A stretch of DNA of 36,478 nucleotides from Candidatus Kaiserbacteria bacterium (lineage in GTDB: Bacteria; Patescibacteriota; Minisyncoccia; Phycocordibacterales; UBA2100): contig JAHFMV010000012.1 in assembly GCA_023267655.1 (NCBI GenBank), forward strand, positions 1 through 36,478. The letters are read 5' to 3'. This document shows positions 24,514-31,513 of this stretch, piece after piece. The position numbers and the translations under genes were made by a program. The notes below the pieces were generated by a model, which was given only the letters and a program-made list of their open reading frames with translations, was not told the origin of the DNA and made no database searches. Position 1 is the stretch's first letter; each line of letters opens with the position of its first letter.

Positions 24514-24519
24514 TATACT
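24514..24519 (+). promoter_or_regulatory. -10 box (TATACT) of the first secreted paralogue
   Basis: TATACT 8 bases before the ATG at 24528. The paralogue at 26089 has the same box at the same distance, and sequence from the box into the ORF is conserved between them, which supports both the promoter and the start. Confidence 0.6.
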
Positions 24520-24527
24520 ACAGATGT

Positions 24528-26018
24528 ATGCACCTTCGTGTCAGGACATCGTTAGCGACACTCGCATTCCTTGTATCAGCTTTGATGCCTGCGCTCGCGA
24601 ATGCGCAATCATGCTCTATATCCATTTCGCCGCAGACCGGCGCAACGGGTTCGGGAAGGACGCTGTCGTGGGCCGCGTCCGGTTCAACGATAAATATGTA
24701 CATCAGCGGAATAGGATGGGTGATGGGGAGTGGCAATAATGGCAACGACGGCTGGTACTATTATATGTGCTCATGGGGCAATTCCGGTTATTGCAACACC
24801 CGTTCCGGTTCACTCACCATCTACCCTTCGTCGTCGTACACGTATACCGGAACCTCATACTATGACGCGGGCAACTCATTTTTATGCACCCCGGGCAATT
24901 GTTATGGCGGTGGCGGCACCGTCTCCTGCTCCGACACCGCCTACGCCTACCCACCTGCCTCCTGCTCCGTCTCCCTCTCTCCTGATCCCAAATCATACGC
25001 AGGAGCTTCGACGTTATCGTGGTCATCAAGTGACGCCCACTATTGGGTCTACATCAACAACGTGGGATATGTCGGTTCGTCGGGTTCAACATCAGTCTCG
25101 CCCACTTCCTCTACCGATTACTCGTGCTATGCATACGGATACGGAGGATCTGATGGCTGGCACAGTGCTGTTTTGAGTGTGAATCCACCGGCGAATTGTA
25201 CGTTTAATGGAGCAACGGTTAACCACAGCTCAAGCGTGACGGCGTACCAGGCAAGCACGGTATCGTACGGCAACTCATGCGTCTCGCAAACACGCACCTG
25301 TTCAAACGGAACGCTCTCGGGATCGTACGCATACTCGACGTGTACCGTAGATAATCCACCACCGACATGTTCATTATCCGCTTCCCCGACTTCAGTCGCA
25401 CAAGGTAATTCTTCAACGCTGTCGTGGTCGTCTTCCAATGCAACTTCGTGCACTGGCACCAATTTCTCAACCGGTGGTGCGACGTCGGGATCGGTGTCTG
25501 TCTCTCCTTCATCATCTACCACCTATCTCGCATCATGTACGGGCGCAGGAGGCACCGCATCATGCATCGGTACTGGTTCGGGCGGCATTGGTGCTGCACT
25601 CTCGATTTCGTGCACGCAAGCTTGGGCATGCACGGGAACGGGCAGTGCGACGATCACACGCACGAATACAGATTGTTCAACAACGAACATCGATACTTGT
25701 GTCTCGCCGCTGTTCTGTTCTCCTGGCTCGGCCACCTGCCTCTACAACGCAATCACGGGCTCGATTTCTGCATCGCCGCGCATCGTTCCATCGGGGCGCA
25801 CCACGACTATCTCATGGTCGACTTCCAATGCTGTGGCTTGTACCGTGACCGGAAACGGTGATACGTGGACGGGCACATCAGGTTCACATACTTCAAGTCC
25901 GATTACACAGCTCTCACGCTATACCATCGTCTGTGATGACGCTGACGCTGATACGACGCAGGATGATTACTCGTCGTCGGTGACGGTGGTGCGGGTGCCG
26001 TCGTGGCTTGAGCTCTAG
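24528..26018 (+). CDS. Secreted Cys-rich protein with Ig-like repeats, paralogue 1
   Basis: 496 residues from the chosen ATG; an in-frame ATG 11 codons upstream is rejected because the paralogue at 26089 starts at the equivalent Met with the same upstream box. A clear signal peptide (MHLRVRTSLATLAFLVSALM, cut after ALANA) gives an exported protein with no later membrane span. It has an N-terminal domain not shared with the paralogue, an Ig-like segment (SCSVSLSPDPKSYAG ... LSWSSS), the six-Cys module at about 223-275 (NCTFNGATV ... SVTAYQ ... CSNGTLSGSY), a second Ig-like repeat (SPTSVAQGNSSTLSWSSS), and a C-terminal domain nearly identical to the paralogue ending RVPSWLEL. No enzyme motif seen. 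Probably a surface or matrix protein; function unknown. Confidence 0.85.
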   Translation: MHLRVRTSLATLAFLVSALMPALANAQSCSISISPQTGATGSGRTLSWAASGSTINMYISGIGWVMGSGNNGNDGWYYYMCSWGNSGYCNTRSGSLTIYPSSSYTYTGTSYYDAGNSFLCTPGNCYGGGGTVSCSDTAYAYPPASCSVSLSPDPKSYAGASTLSWSSSDAHYWVYINNVGYVGSSGSTSVSPTSSTDYSCYAYGYGGSDGWHSAVLSVNPPANCTFNGATVNHSSSVTAYQASTVSYGNSCVSQTRTCSNGTLSGSYAYSTCTVDNPPPTCSLSASPTSVAQGNSSTLSWSSSNATSCTGTNFSTGGATSGSVSVSPSSSTTYLASCTGAGGTASCIGTGSGGIGAALSISCTQAWACTGTGSATITRTNTDCSTTNIDTCVSPLFCSPGSATCLYNAITGSISASPRIVPSGRTTTISWSTSNAVACTVTGNGDTWTGTSGSHTSSPITQLSRYTIVCDDADADTTQDDYSSSVTVVRVPSWLEL

Positions 26019-26074
26019 CTACCGAACAATCCCCAGAGACACGTTGCGCCTCCCGGGACTTTGAAAAAACGCCG

Positions 26075-26080
26075 TATACT
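26075..26080 (+). promoter_or_regulatory. -10 box (TATACT) of the second secreted paralogue
   Basis: TATACT 8 bases before the ATG at 26089, the same position as in the paralogue. The 70-bp spacer carries no terminator, so the gene may also be read from upstream. Confidence 0.6.
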
Positions 26081-26088
26081 AGAGTTGT

Positions 26089-27609
26089 ATGCACCTTCGT
26101 GTCCGAACCACCCTTGCGACACTCGCGTTTCTTGCATCTGCGTTGATGCCTGCGCTTGCAAATGCGCAATGGGGACAAGACTGTTCTCTCACGCCTTCAA
26201 GTTCTTCAATTATTGCAGGACAAAGCACGACACTGACATGGTCAGCGACTGACGGGTGGGGCGTTGCTGATGATTATGGCACCGTGTTCATGTACGACTC
26301 GGGATACATAACCAATTACGGGAGCACGGGAGGATTTCCCGGATCGTACGGCGGACGAGTGAGCGGCTCCGTTACTGTCTCGCCTTCTGTTTCTACAACA
26401 TACACCTTTACGGCGCATTACGGAGTAAACACTATTTTCTATTCCCCCGTAACTGCAGATTGTGCGACAACAATCTCCGTCACTCCCGCATACGCACAGG
26501 GTTCATACTATGCCCAAGGCGCATACTATTCCCCTGCATCGTGTTCGGTTTCGTTGAGTCCCAATCCGAAATCATACGCAGGGAGTGCAACACTGTCATG
26601 GTCATCAAGTAGTGCGCACTACTGGGTGTATCTGAATAATGTGGGATATGTCGGTTCGTCGGGTTCAACATCAGTCTCACCGACTGCTTCTACTGATTAC
26701 TCGTGCTATGCATACGGATACGGCGGATCTGATGGATGGCACAGTGCTGTTTTGAGCGTGAATCCTCCTGCCAATTGTACGTTTAATGGAGCAACCGTGA
26801 CTCATGGATCCAGTGTGACGGCGTATCAAGCGTCGAGTGTTGCGTATGGTTCGAGTTGTGTGTCAGAGACGCGGAGTTGCTCCAATGGCACGCTCTCGGG
26901 CACGTATGCATATTCCACCTGTAGTGTGCTTCCTGCACCACCGACGTGTGCGGTATCCGTTTCCCCGACGTCCGTCGTGCAAGGAAATTCGTCGACGCTT
27001 TCGTGGTCGTCGACGGGTGCGACGAGTTGTACAGGCACTAATTTTTCAACCGGTGGTGCGACATCAGGATCAACGTCGGTGTCACCTTCTTCAAGCACAA
27101 CCTACACCGCAAGCTGCACGGGCGCAGGAGGCACCGCATCGTGTACCGGCACGGGATCTGGTGGTGTTGGCGCGCTGCTCACGGTATCGTGCACGCCCGC
27201 AACCAGCTATTCGTGCTCTGGCAGCACTGTCGTTCAAACCTCGACAAGTTCAGCGTGCGCGGTCACAACAAATGCATCCTACGCAACCTGCAACACGCCA
27301 ACATTCTGCTCATCAGGTTCGGCCACGTGCCTCTACAATGCGATCACGGGCTCGATTTCTGCTTCACCTCGCATTGTTCCGTCAGGAAGGACAACAACGG
27401 TGACGTGGTCAACCTCAAACGCTGTTGCGTGCACCGTGACCGGCAACGGCGATACATGGACAGGCACTTCCGGTTCGCATACCTCAAGTCCGATCACGCA
27501 GCTCGTCCGCTACACGATCGCCTGCGATGATGCGGATGCTGATACGGCGCAAGATGATTATTCGTCGTCGGTGACGGTGGTGCGGGTGCCGAGCTGGCTT
27601 GAGATTTAA
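26089..27609 (+). CDS. Secreted Cys-rich protein with Ig-like repeats, paralogue 2
   Basis: 506 residues, tandem duplicate of the gene at 24528. The signal peptide is almost the same (MHLRVRTTLATLAFLASALM, ALANA). The first mature domain (about 28-150) is different in sequence: it starts with an Ig-like SSSIIAGQSTTLTWSA segment and includes a Tyr/Gly-rich stretch. From SCSVSLSPNPKSYAG on the two proteins run in parallel: the six-Cys module at about 229-281, the SPTSVVQGNSSTLSWSS repeat, and a C-terminal domain (about 420-506) nearly identical to the paralogue. A short segment before that domain (about 375-410) again differs. This alternation of conserved and replaced segments suggests modular exchange. 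Function unknown. Confidence 0.85.
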   Translation: MHLRVRTTLATLAFLASALMPALANAQWGQDCSLTPSSSSIIAGQSTTLTWSATDGWGVADDYGTVFMYDSGYITNYGSTGGFPGSYGGRVSGSVTVSPSVSTTYTFTAHYGVNTIFYSPVTADCATTISVTPAYAQGSYYAQGAYYSPASCSVSLSPNPKSYAGSATLSWSSSSAHYWVYLNNVGYVGSSGSTSVSPTASTDYSCYAYGYGGSDGWHSAVLSVNPPANCTFNGATVTHGSSVTAYQASSVAYGSSCVSETRSCSNGTLSGTYAYSTCSVLPAPPTCAVSVSPTSVVQGNSSTLSWSSTGATSCTGTNFSTGGATSGSTSVSPSSSTTYTASCTGAGGTASCTGTGSGGVGALLTVSCTPATSYSCSGSTVVQTSTSSACAVTTNASYATCNTPTFCSSGSATCLYNAITGSISASPRIVPSGRTTTVTWSTSNAVACTVTGNGDTWTGTSGSHTSSPITQLVRYTIACDDADADTAQDDYSSSVTVVRVPSWLEI

Positions 27610-27614
27610 TCGGT

Positions 27615-27620
27615 TATACT
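27615..27620 (+). promoter_or_regulatory. -10 box (TATACT) of the cupredoxin-like gene
   Basis: TATACT 7 bases before the ATG at 27628 and 5 bases after the preceding stop codon, so the gene probably has its own leaderless transcript. Confidence 0.5.
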
Positions 27621-27627
27621 TATACGC

Positions 27628-28161
27628 ATGGATGTAAAAGAATTTGAGTACCGCCTCTATATGGTTCGCCGACAACTCATACTTCTCGCGCTCCTCCTCG
27701 CCTTCGTGGGGATTGTGTACCTGCTCTCCCCCGGAAAAATGCAGTCCAAGATGCCAGCACTCATCCCACAACAGCACACAATCGCCGACCAAATTCGCAC
27801 CGGAAAAATGGATCGGCCGATTTTTGCATCCTCGACCGAAGAAAAATTAAAGGCGAGTCATGGATTCCAGCATCTCGTCTCGTACACCGACGCCGGGTTT
27901 GAACCGGTAGAACTTGTCGCAAAGGTGGGCGAGACCGTTCGCTTCACCAACAACTCTTCGAACGACACATGGATCGCGGCTGATGGCACCGGTGCGCAAA
28001 TCTATCCACGCACCAAATCAGTCTGCGGCTCGAGCGATCTTGATTCGTGCGATCCGTTTGCTCCGCAAGATTTCTGGGAATTTACCTTTTCCGCTACCGG
28101 TGATTGGCAGGTGGTAAACAATTTGGATAAATCGAAAGGAATGACCGTGCACGTGCAATAA
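27628..28161 (+). CDS. Membrane-anchored cupredoxin-like protein without copper ligands
   Basis: 177 residues. A basic N-terminus (YRLYMVRRQ) is followed by one membrane span at about 15-34; the rest lies outside. From about residue 80 the pattern is a cupredoxin-like beta barrel: FEPVELVAKVGETVRFTNNS, NDTWIAADGTG, then FWEFTFSATGDWQVVNNLDK and GMTVHV. In copper-binding relatives of this pattern I expect His residues after the NNS strand and a YHDH-like motif after GDW; here those places hold Trp115-Ile-Ala-Ala and Val-Val-Asn-Asn. Two Cys (133 and 141) flank a short loop and may form a disulfide. It is probably structural rather than an electron carrier. It follows the secreted paralogues by 18 bases. 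Confidence 0.8.
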   Translation: MDVKEFEYRLYMVRRQLILLALLLAFVGIVYLLSPGKMQSKMPALIPQQHTIADQIRTGKMDRPIFASSTEEKLKASHGFQHLVSYTDAGFEPVELVAKVGETVRFTNNSSNDTWIAADGTGAQIYPRTKSVCGSSDLDSCDPFAPQDFWEFTFSATGDWQVVNNLDKSKGMTVHVQ

Positions 28162-28182
28162 GCCTTCCTCCCCCTCCACATA

Positions 28183-28238
28183 CAAAGGTTTAACCTTTTT
28201 CAGGCCTCTGTAGAGCCACGAAAAAGGTTAAACCTTTT
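28183..28238. repeat. REPIN copy C
   Basis: 56 bp like copies A and B. The first arm begins with C instead of A (28183-28199), the second is intact (28222-28238). It lies between the converging cupredoxin-like gene and secA and has no transposase beside it, so it is a dispersed non-autonomous copy and may serve as a two-way terminator. Confidence 0.85.
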
Positions 28239-28246
28239 GTAAGTCC

Positions 28247-30865
28247 TTATTCGAGGATTTTCCAGACGCCTGTCGCGAGGAGTGGTTCTGCTTTCTTGAA
28301 TTTCATCTCCTGCGTCTCGGTGCCGTCGGTGATGGTGATTTTGTCGTTGCGGCCGTATTTTTTTGCGCCGGAGTTTGCGGAAAACGTAATGGCGCGCGCC
28401 GCTTGCTGGACGCTTGCTGCCGCTCTTTGGCGACTCACTTCTTCTTGCGGCGCCTGTGCAACGCCAAGCGAGATCGGCAGCGTCGTTGCGACATGCGCTT
28501 CGTAATTGCGCTCCATGCCATTAAAGAGCTTGAGTCCTTCGCGTTTGTATTCGACAAGTGGATCACGCTGGCCATACGCACGCAGATTCACGCTTGAGCG
28601 CAAGTATTCCATCGCCTCCAAGTGCTCGACCCACAAAAGATCGATCGTCTGCAAGAGGAAGCGACGCGTGATGACGAAGAAGTTTTCAGATTGTTTTTCT
28701 CGTGCTTCTGCGATTTTCACCGCGAAATCCGATTTGTGCACTTCGCCGTCTTCGGTGACGAGATCCATATTGAGTGCTTCAATGCGTTTGATTTCTGCAT
28801 CCACTGCCTCAACATCGCCAATAAGGAGCTTGCGACGACGCTCATACACGCTCTTTCTCTGGATATTTAGAATATCGTCGTACGCGAGCACGTGTTTGCG
28901 CGAATCAAAATTCAATTCTTCTATTTTCGTCTGCGCCCGCTCGAGTGATTTCGTGATCATTGAGTTGTAGATTGGTTCGTCTTCGGGAATGCCGAAGGTG
29001 CCCATTACGCGCTTAATGACGTCGTTTGCAAAAATACGCATGAGACTATCTTCGAGCGACACAAAAAACTGCGTTTCGCCGCTGTCCCCTTGGCGGCCGG
29101 CGCGGCCGCGCAGCTGATTGTCGATGCGTCGCGCATCGTGGCGCTCGGTGCCAAGGACAAAGAGGCCTCCCGCGTCTTTGACTGCGGCAAACTCCTCCGA
29201 CGTCGCGGGATTCCCTCCAAGTTTGATGTCGACACCGCGACCGGCCATGTTGGTCGCGATCGTGACAGCACCACGACGTCCTGCCTGCGCGATAATCTCG
29301 CCTTCGCGTTCGTGGTTTTTCGCGTTCAAGACTTCGTGCGGAATACCTTCTTGTTTGAAATGCGCAGAAAGCACCTCGTTCTTTTCAACGGAAACAGTGC
29401 CCACCAATACCGGCTGCCCTTTTTCGTGCAGCACTTTCACGTGCTTTGCGATCGCGCGCATTTTCCCTTCTTCGGTCTGGAACATCATGTCGTCATGGTC
29501 GAGACGTTTCGGCGGGATGTTTGTCGGAATCGCGACGGTATTCAGTCCGTAGACTTTGTAAAACTCTTCTGCCGATGTTGCCGCAGTACCGGTCATGCCG
29601 GCGAGTTTTCTATACAAACGGAAGTAATTTTGGAACGTAATCGATGCAAACGTGCGGCTCTCCTTTTGTATCGCGACGCCTTCTTTCGCTTCAATTGCCT
29701 GGTGCAAACCATCAGACCAACGTCTACCGGGCTGCAGACGGCCGGTAAATTCATCGACGATCACAACTTCGCCACCACGCACGACATAATCCTTGTCGCG
29801 GCGATAAATCGCTTTTGCACGCACGGCGGTCTCCAGATGATGCACGTACTTAATTCCGGCGTCGGTATAGATAGAACCAATACCAAGCGCTTGTTCGGCT
29901 TTTTCAATGCCTGCGTCGGAAAGCTGGATCGAACGATGCTTCTCGTCTATTTCATAGTCAGCGCCTTCGTGGAGCGTCGCCGCGATTGCGGTAAATTTCT
30001 GGTACAGGCCTTCGGCATCTGCAACGGGCGCGGAAATAATCAACGGTGTACGCGCCTCATCGATAAGGATCGAGTCGATTTCATCAACGATCGCAAAGTG
30101 GTGGTTTTTCTGACGGATTTTATCGGGTTCGTATTCAAGATTGTCGCGCAAATAATCGAAACCGAATTCGTTGTTCGTGCCGTACGTAATATCCGCCGCA
30201 TATGCCTCGGTGCGCGTGCACGGGCGCAAGAATTCGTGCACGACATGGAACGAACCAATTTCATCGCGCTTTGCATCCAATGAATCTTTTGTGTCATTGG
30301 AATTTTGGGTTTCTTTGGAAATTGCAAATTGAGAATTGAAAATTTCACCTGCTTCTGCACGACCATGAGTTGGATCATACATAAAAGAACTCTCATGGTT
30401 CAGAACTGCAGTGCGTAAGCCAAGTAGGTGATATATTTGCCCCATCCAGACCGCGTCGCGGCGAGAGAGGTAGTCGTTGACGGTCACAACATGTACGCCG
30501 TTCCCTTCGAGCGCATTTAAATACGCGGGAAGTGTTGCAACGAGCGTTTTTCCTTCGCCAGTACGCATCTCCGCAATACCGCCCTGATGCAAGACGGCGC
30601 CGCCGATAAGTTGGACATCGAAATGACGCTGGCCGAGCGTGCGACGCGATGCTTCGCGAACCGCTGCGAAAGCTTCAGGCATCAAACTATCGAGTGTCTC
30701 CCCATCGGAGAGACGCCGCTTAAATTCGACAGTTTTTGCCTTCAAATCGTCGTCAGAGAGCGCTTTCTGGGCATCTTCAAGCGCATTGACCTGTGCAACA
30801 ATGGGCTCCGCGCGCTTGAGAGCGGCAGCGTTTTCATCGCCAAAAAATCGCTTCAAAAAAGACAT
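28247..30865 (-). CDS. secA: Preprotein translocase ATPase SecA
   Basis: 872 residues. SecA drives secretory proteins through SecYEG with ATP. Visible landmarks: AEMRTGEGKTLVA (Walker A), VTVNDYLSRRDA, ADITYGTNNEFGFDYLRDN, VDEIDSILIDEARTPLIIS (Walker B), MTGTAATSAEEF, ATNMAGRGVDIKLGG, LRGRAGRQGDSGETQFFVSLED and the helical scaffold near WVEHLEAMEYLRSSVNLRAY. Between the NDYLSRRDA region and ADITYG is an insertion of several dozen residues absent from E. coli SecA; part of it (about 172-185, NSQFAISKETQ) is translated from the AT-rich repeat family found between genes here. The C-terminus ends LLATGVWKILE with no zinc-binding CxCxSG tail. It exports the secreted proteins predicted in this window. 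Confidence 0.97.
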   Translation of the reverse strand: MSFLKRFFGDENAAALKRAEPIVAQVNALEDAQKALSDDDLKAKTVEFKRRLSDGETLDSLMPEAFAAVREASRRTLGQRHFDVQLIGGAVLHQGGIAEMRTGEGKTLVATLPAYLNALEGNGVHVVTVNDYLSRRDAVWMGQIYHLLGLRTAVLNHESSFMYDPTHGRAEAGEIFNSQFAISKETQNSNDTKDSLDAKRDEIGSFHVVHEFLRPCTRTEAYAADITYGTNNEFGFDYLRDNLEYEPDKIRQKNHHFAIVDEIDSILIDEARTPLIISAPVADAEGLYQKFTAIAATLHEGADYEIDEKHRSIQLSDAGIEKAEQALGIGSIYTDAGIKYVHHLETAVRAKAIYRRDKDYVVRGGEVVIVDEFTGRLQPGRRWSDGLHQAIEAKEGVAIQKESRTFASITFQNYFRLYRKLAGMTGTAATSAEEFYKVYGLNTVAIPTNIPPKRLDHDDMMFQTEEGKMRAIAKHVKVLHEKGQPVLVGTVSVEKNEVLSAHFKQEGIPHEVLNAKNHEREGEIIAQAGRRGAVTIATNMAGRGVDIKLGGNPATSEEFAAVKDAGGLFVLGTERHDARRIDNQLRGRAGRQGDSGETQFFVSLEDSLMRIFANDVIKRVMGTFGIPEDEPIYNSMITKSLERAQTKIEELNFDSRKHVLAYDDILNIQRKSVYERRRKLLIGDVEAVDAEIKRIEALNMDLVTEDGEVHKSDFAVKIAEAREKQSENFFVITRRFLLQTIDLLWVEHLEAMEYLRSSVNLRAYGQRDPLVEYKREGLKLFNGMERNYEAHVATTLPISLGVAQAPQEEVSRQRAAASVQQAARAITFSANSGAKKYGRNDKITITDGTETQEMKFKKAEPLLATGVWKILE
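30318..30347. repeat. AT-rich repeat inside secA
   Basis: The stretch GAAATTGCAAATTGAG followed by AATTGAAAATTTC belongs to the same AT-rich family as the flanks of the four-helix-bundle gene (shared 13-mer AAATTGCAAATTG) and the intergenic copies at 31186-31212 and 31259-31292 (shared AATTGAAAATT or its complement). It is read in frame within the SecA insertion. Confidence 0.6.
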
Positions 30866-30923
30866 ACTAATCGGCTCATCCTACAACAAATTCACTTCGA
30901 ACGCGATCATAAACTCGCAAAAG

Positions 30924-30950
30924 AAAAAGTCTCCGGAAGGGAGACTTTTT
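30924..30950 (-). terminator. Rho-independent terminator after the 16-residue ORF
   Basis: An 11-bp stem (AAAAAGTCTCC with GGAGACTTTTT) closes a 5-base loop, with T runs on both strands. On the minus strand it ends in TTTTTCTTTT. It lies 29 bases past the stop codon of the small basic ORF and 59 bases before the secA start. Confidence 0.8.
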
Positions 30951-30979
30951 CAAGACAAGCTTCGTTACGAAGCGCCCTA

Positions 30980-31030
30980 CTAGCGGCGTCTCGACTTCTT
31001 TGCCTTCTTTGCCTTCTTTTTCTTTGCCAT
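30980..31030 (-). CDS. 16-residue polybasic micropeptide
   Basis: The ORF reads MAKKKKAKKAKKSRRR and stops. Twelve of its 16 residues are Lys or Arg. A TATACA box lies 6 bases before the ATG, the same arrangement as for established genes here, and a strong terminator follows 29 bases after the stop. So it appears to be a complete transcription unit of about 100 bases rather than chance coding. The composition suggests nucleic-acid binding, like the tails of basic ribosomal or histone-like proteins; that role is inference and no family is recognised. The RNA itself could instead be the functional product. Confidence 0.6.
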   Translation of the reverse strand: MAKKKKAKKAKKSRRR

Positions 31031-31036
31031 ATGATT

Positions 31037-31042
31037 TGTATA
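31037..31042 (-). promoter_or_regulatory. -10 box (TATACA) of the polybasic micropeptide
   Basis: TATACA on the minus strand, 6 bases before the ATG at 31030, fitting the leaderless pattern of the window. Confidence 0.45.
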
Positions 31043-31066
31043 GTTTTCCCTAGGGACTAACAATAT

Positions 31067-31376
31067 CGACCACACATTCGCAAAAAATAAGTGCGCATGC
31101 GTTTTATGAATTATTACACTCATTGCGCACAAAAGATTTTTTTATCACGCGCACTGTGGATAACTGCCCGCGGTGATCGCGGGAAATTTTCAATGCGCAA
31201 TTTTCAATTTTCAGAGAAATGCAACGCAGTGTTGTTTAAAAATTATTTCATTGATCCTTGATTGAAAATTGTAAATTGATAATTGAAAATTATCGGTGTT
31301 GCTTTTTTCCTCGCTGTTGTTATTATCATGTCGTGAGTGTCACAAAGTTTGTGAGACTTCCAAGAAAATCGCGTAG
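31067..31376. other. Intergenic stretch with AT-rich repeats and palindromes
   Basis: No gene seen. It contains a hairpin CCCGCG/CGCGGG (31167-31183), AATTTTCAATTTTCA and AATTGAAAATT repeats (31186-31212 and 31259-31292) of the family also found in secA, an isolated DnaA-box match TGTGGATAA (31155-31163), and a 15-bp palindrome TCACAAAGTTTGTGA (31340-31354) that could be an operator. Confidence 0.5.
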
Positions 31377-31397
31377 AACCCGCCTTTGGCGGGTTTT
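31377..31397 (+). terminator. Rho-independent terminator, plus strand
   Basis: Stem AACCCGCC/GGCGGGTT with a TTT loop and a following T run on the plus strand. No plus-strand gene ends just upstream, so it may end an unrecognised short transcript in 31067-31376. Confidence 0.6.
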
Positions 31398-31446
31398 GCG
31401 TTTATAGCATGCGACCTGTGATACACTATTTTTGGAAGGACATACC

Positions 31447-31502
31447 GTGGAGGGCGGCGGCACTCACAGATTTTCACTTTGGAGCTCGCACCCGCCTTCC
31501 AC
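31447..31502 (+). ncRNA. Possible structured RNA (11-bp stem, 34-base loop)
   Basis: GTGGAGGGCGG (31447-31457) pairs with CCGCCTTCCAC (31492-31502) with one G-U pair, which favours the plus strand. A TACACT (31422-31427) lies about 20 bases upstream. It matches no RNA family I recognise (not SRP, tmRNA or RNase P). Alternatives are a terminator-like structure for the gene ending at 31514 or a 28-codon GTG ORF preceded by AAGGA. Confidence 0.25.
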
Positions 31503-31513
31503 CGTAGGCCTTT

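Noticed and set aside
24495-24527. Upstream ATG of the first secreted paralogue
   Set aside because: It lies upstream of the -10 box and would put 11 residues before a standard signal peptide; the paralogue lacks it.
29090-30283. 397-codon plus-strand ORF antisense to secA
   Set aside because: secA is unmistakable on the other strand; this frame is a shadow with no domain or start signal.
31155-31163. DnaA-box match as a sign of a replication origin (also 6618-6626)
   Set aside because: The sites are single and far apart, with no dnaA gene, box cluster or AT-rich unwinding element nearby.
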